Source: an uncultured Bacilli bacterium (GTDB lineage Bacteria; Bacillota_I; Bacilli_A; RF39; UBA660). Taken from it: 44,308 nucleotides of DNA. The stretch spans positions 1 through 44,308 of the forward strand of contig CAJTZC010000014.1 of assembly GCA_910583745.1 (NCBI GenBank). Reading direction: 5' to 3'. A program made the position numbers and the translations under genes. The notes beneath the pieces were generated by a model that did not search any database, was not told the origin of the DNA, and saw only the letters and a program-made list of their open reading frames with translations. Of this stretch, positions 42,600 through 44,308 are shown piece after piece; the first letter of the stretch is position 1, and every line of letters starts with the position of its first letter.

Positions 42600-42630
42600 G
42601 AGAAGCGCGACTAGAATAACTCGCGTTCTC
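42600..42630. other. Long bulged hairpin downstream of P4
   Basis: GAGAACGCGA and TCGCGCTTCTC (minus strand) pair over 10 bp with one bulged base around GTTATTCTAG. No T run follows, so it may stabilise the P4 mRNA 3' end rather than terminate. Confidence 0.45.
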
Positions 42631-42664
42631 TTACTTATGATTATATATTATATTATTGTTTTTT

Positions 42665-44230
42665 TCAATCTAAATCTGCAAGATAATATGGATTATCGAT
42701 GGTGCCATCACCCTGGAACTTATCTAGGTATTCTGCCTTCAGATTGATGACCGGAGCGACCGCACCGCTACCACTGGTAAAGTTAGCGTTCAAATTGCCG
42801 GAGCTAAAGATATCGAAGACATAAGCACTGTTGTTACTAGAGTTCATGCCATAAGGCGAGAACGACCAGTACCAATTTTCTTTGTAGAGATAATAACTTT
42901 TATTTCCTGATGCTGTATAGCTTCCGCTTCCCGCAGCGACGATTTCATCTGCTGTGATTAACCCTACTGGATATGTCAATTTCCCATTTCCTCTACTTTC
43001 CTCTTTTACTGTGAATTTGTCATTCTTTTGTACACATGTCAGTTGTGGGGATATTTTGCCTAATTCTGCCCCTGTTCGACTTTTTGCTCCATAAGATGTT
43101 GAACTGTTTCCATATCCCGTCCCTATATTGTAACTGCTGAAACTTCTGTCGTTACAGAAGATACTATCTGCTATATAACTTCCATATCCTGTATCTACTA
43201 TGTTTTTCTTATACCATCTATCTACTTTTGTCTTTATTTCAGAATTTGTCTCATTTCTTTGTGCCTGTTCTCCGCTCGTACTTGCACTACCAGAAGCTCC
43301 TCCGAACATCCAGCCTACATATTTGGCATCGTTTTTTGTTGAGTTCCATACTTGATTAGTCAAAGCGAATCCTCTCGTGTAAGTATTGGTTCCAGCGGTT
43401 CCCGCTCCGTCGTATTGTATTCTTACTGTTCCGTCTCCGTTGAAGCGGATGATTCTCCACCACATATCTTGGCCTTCCACATTTTGTCCAAATTTTACGT
43501 AGTTATTTGGTGCTGTTCCCCTAAAATAGTAACTCATCCCATAATCGTCTTCCATGCTAAAGAGTCCATCTTTGGTCTCATCTGTCGTCGCTGGATTTGC
43601 AAAATTAGGAACCTCTACTTTTTTCGGTACATTGTCATAATAAGCCTTTAAAGTTTCTTTTATTCCTTGCTCTAATTTAAATTTTGTAATAAATATAGCA
43701 TCTATATCTGCTGTTTGGTCTATATTCTCTAAATCTTCGAATGTTATTTTTACCCTGTAAGTATAAGTATGCCCTGCTGGAATAAGCAAATGGTCTGCTA
43801 AAACCTGTGTTGATGATGTTTCACTTCTCTGTACATTCGTATTAGCTGTTTTAACTTGCTTCCATGTGGCGTTTGTATCATCACTCTTCTCTTCCAAAGT
43901 ATAAGTCAAAGATTCTTCTAAATAAGTATTTATCAAATTATCCCAACTTATCTTTGCATAAGCATCTCTTGTACCTGTATTCTCGATGACTAATTCTTTT
44001 TCTATACTGTCTCCAAAGTTCCAAGTCCCTTCTGTATTTTCTAGCGTTTTATCGTTATCTCTAAACGTCAAGGCTAAATCTCCACTTTTAATTGTAATCT
44101 TTTCTGGTTCCTTTTCTGTTGGCACATTAAAGAAAGCATAACTTACTCCTATTATTACCATTGCTACAGGTATTACCAATCCTATGAACATCACCTTCTT
44201 TTTTATTTCTTCTTTCCTATTTTCATGCAT
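42665..44230 (-). CDS. Surface protein P4: TasA-like N-domain, conserved body, variable tip
   Basis: A 521-residue family member very close to P1 in its N-domain (ITIKSGDLALTFRDND, ELVIENTGTRDAYAKISWD, LLIPAGHTYTYRVKITFEDL) and in its body (TDETKDGLFSMEDDYGMSYY, MWWRIIRFNGDGTVRIQYDG, DAKYVGWMFGG, IFCNDRS, CVQKNDKFTV, TYPVGLIT). The export segment ends VIIGVSYAFF. The linker KAYYDNVPKKVEVPNFANPA resembles P3 rather than P1, so P4 looks like a mosaic of both. The tip after YWSFSP is rich in Asn and Ser and closes with APVINLKAEYLDKF. ATG 44230 lies downstream of the same repeat leader as P3. Confidence 0.8.
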   Translation of the reverse strand: MHENRKEEIKKKVMFIGLVIPVAMVIIGVSYAFFNVPTEKEPEKITIKSGDLALTFRDNDKTLENTEGTWNFGDSIEKELVIENTGTRDAYAKISWDNLINTYLEESLTYTLEEKSDDTNATWKQVKTANTNVQRSETSSTQVLADHLLIPAGHTYTYRVKITFEDLENIDQTADIDAIFITKFKLEQGIKETLKAYYDNVPKKVEVPNFANPATTDETKDGLFSMEDDYGMSYYFRGTAPNNYVKFGQNVEGQDMWWRIIRFNGDGTVRIQYDGAGTAGTNTYTRGFALTNQVWNSTKNDAKYVGWMFGGASGSASTSGEQAQRNETNSEIKTKVDRWYKKNIVDTGYGSYIADSIFCNDRSFSSYNIGTGYGNSSTSYGAKSRTGAELGKISPQLTCVQKNDKFTVKEESRGNGKLTYPVGLITADEIVAAGSGSYTASGNKSYYLYKENWYWSFSPYGMNSSNNSAYVFDIFSSGNLNANFTSGSGAVAPVINLKAEYLDKFQGDGTIDNPYYLADLD

Positions 44231-44235
44231 GCAAA

Positions 44236-44265
44236 AAGGTCCCTCTTTCTATATATCCGGACCTT
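44236..44265 (-). promoter_or_regulatory. Hairpin around the P4 ribosome site
   Basis: Same structure as before P3: AAGGTCC (44259-44265) pairs with GGACCTT (44236-44242) around a 16-base loop holding GAAAGAG, just before the start codon. Confidence 0.55.
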
Positions 44266-44308
44266 GTTTCTTATCCGGACCTTGTTTCTTATCCGGACCT
44301 TGTTTCTT
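44255..44308 (-). repeat. 18-bp tandem repeat array in the P4 leader (cut by the window edge)
   Basis: Three exact copies of the same 18-base unit found before P3, at 44255, 44273 and 44291; the array continues to, and probably beyond, the last base of the window. The 28 bases between array and start codon are also the same as at P3. Confidence 0.95.

Noticed and set aside
41968..42664. tRNA or structured RNA gene in the gene-poor gap
   Set aside because: No cloverleaf or T-loop signature was visible; the region holds only a terminator, a decayed fragment, the micro-gene unit and hairpins.

Overview
This window looks like a chromosomal segment of an uncultured low-GC Gram-positive bacterium, probably a gut member of the Bacillota in class Bacilli (near the Erysipelotrichales/RF39 group). 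The placement is inferred from gene content: RNase Y, the DnaB/DnaI helicase loaders, SpoIIP, MreC/MreD, a MurT/GatD pair, a YetF-type DUF421 protein, and AGGAGG-type ribosome sites with standard stop codons. I see no rRNA, tRNA or CRISPR array.

Layout. 1-5 kb (minus strand): start of an ABC ATPase, HD-domain protein, LepA, a metallophosphoesterase, and SpoIIP with a small membrane partner. 5-6.3 kb (plus): ribosomal protein S20 and a secreted transglutaminase-like protein. 6.4-8.8 kb (minus): a surface protein of a repeated family (P1) and a lone type IV prepilin-like protein. 8.8-13.8 kb (minus): a miniature AlaRS, a possible 36-residue gene, MreD, MreC, RadC, a SPOR-domain protein and DUF421. 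13.8-17.7 kb: membrane protein, MiaB, and a 630-residue orphan. 17.8-24.6 kb: a deleted copy of the surface family (P2), a TasA-like protein (P5), a WG-like membrane protein, DnaI, DnaB, and family member P3. 24.6-25.6 kb: a VanZ-like gene between repeated sequence scraps. 25.6-32.8 kb: RNase Y and large secreted repeat proteins. 32.9-38 kb: XRE regulator, YebC, a 687-residue internally duplicated HTH protein, an unknown protein, and RecA with a polyasparagine tract. 38.2-42 kb (plus): MurT, a GatD-like protein lacking its catalytic residues, DeoD and adenosine deaminase. 42-44.3 kb: a decayed region with a toxin-like micro-ORF, then family member P4.

The housekeeping genes form short operons for translation (lepA, alaS, miaB, rpsT), DNA replication and repair (dnaB-dnaI, radC, recA), wall growth (mreCD, murT-gatD, spoIIP) and purine salvage (deoD-add). 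Laid over them is a dispersed cell-surface family (P1-P4, plus N-domain-only P5). Its members share a conserved body, interchangeable N-termini and a highly divergent tip just before a conserved C-terminus. Two members (P1, P2) share a promoter with an inverted repeat. Two others (P3, P4) share a quite different leader: an 18-bp tandem repeat, each unit of which carries a sequence complementary to the region next to the gene's ribosome site. That leader-plus-variable-tip arrangement is the strongest candidate here for an undescribed system.
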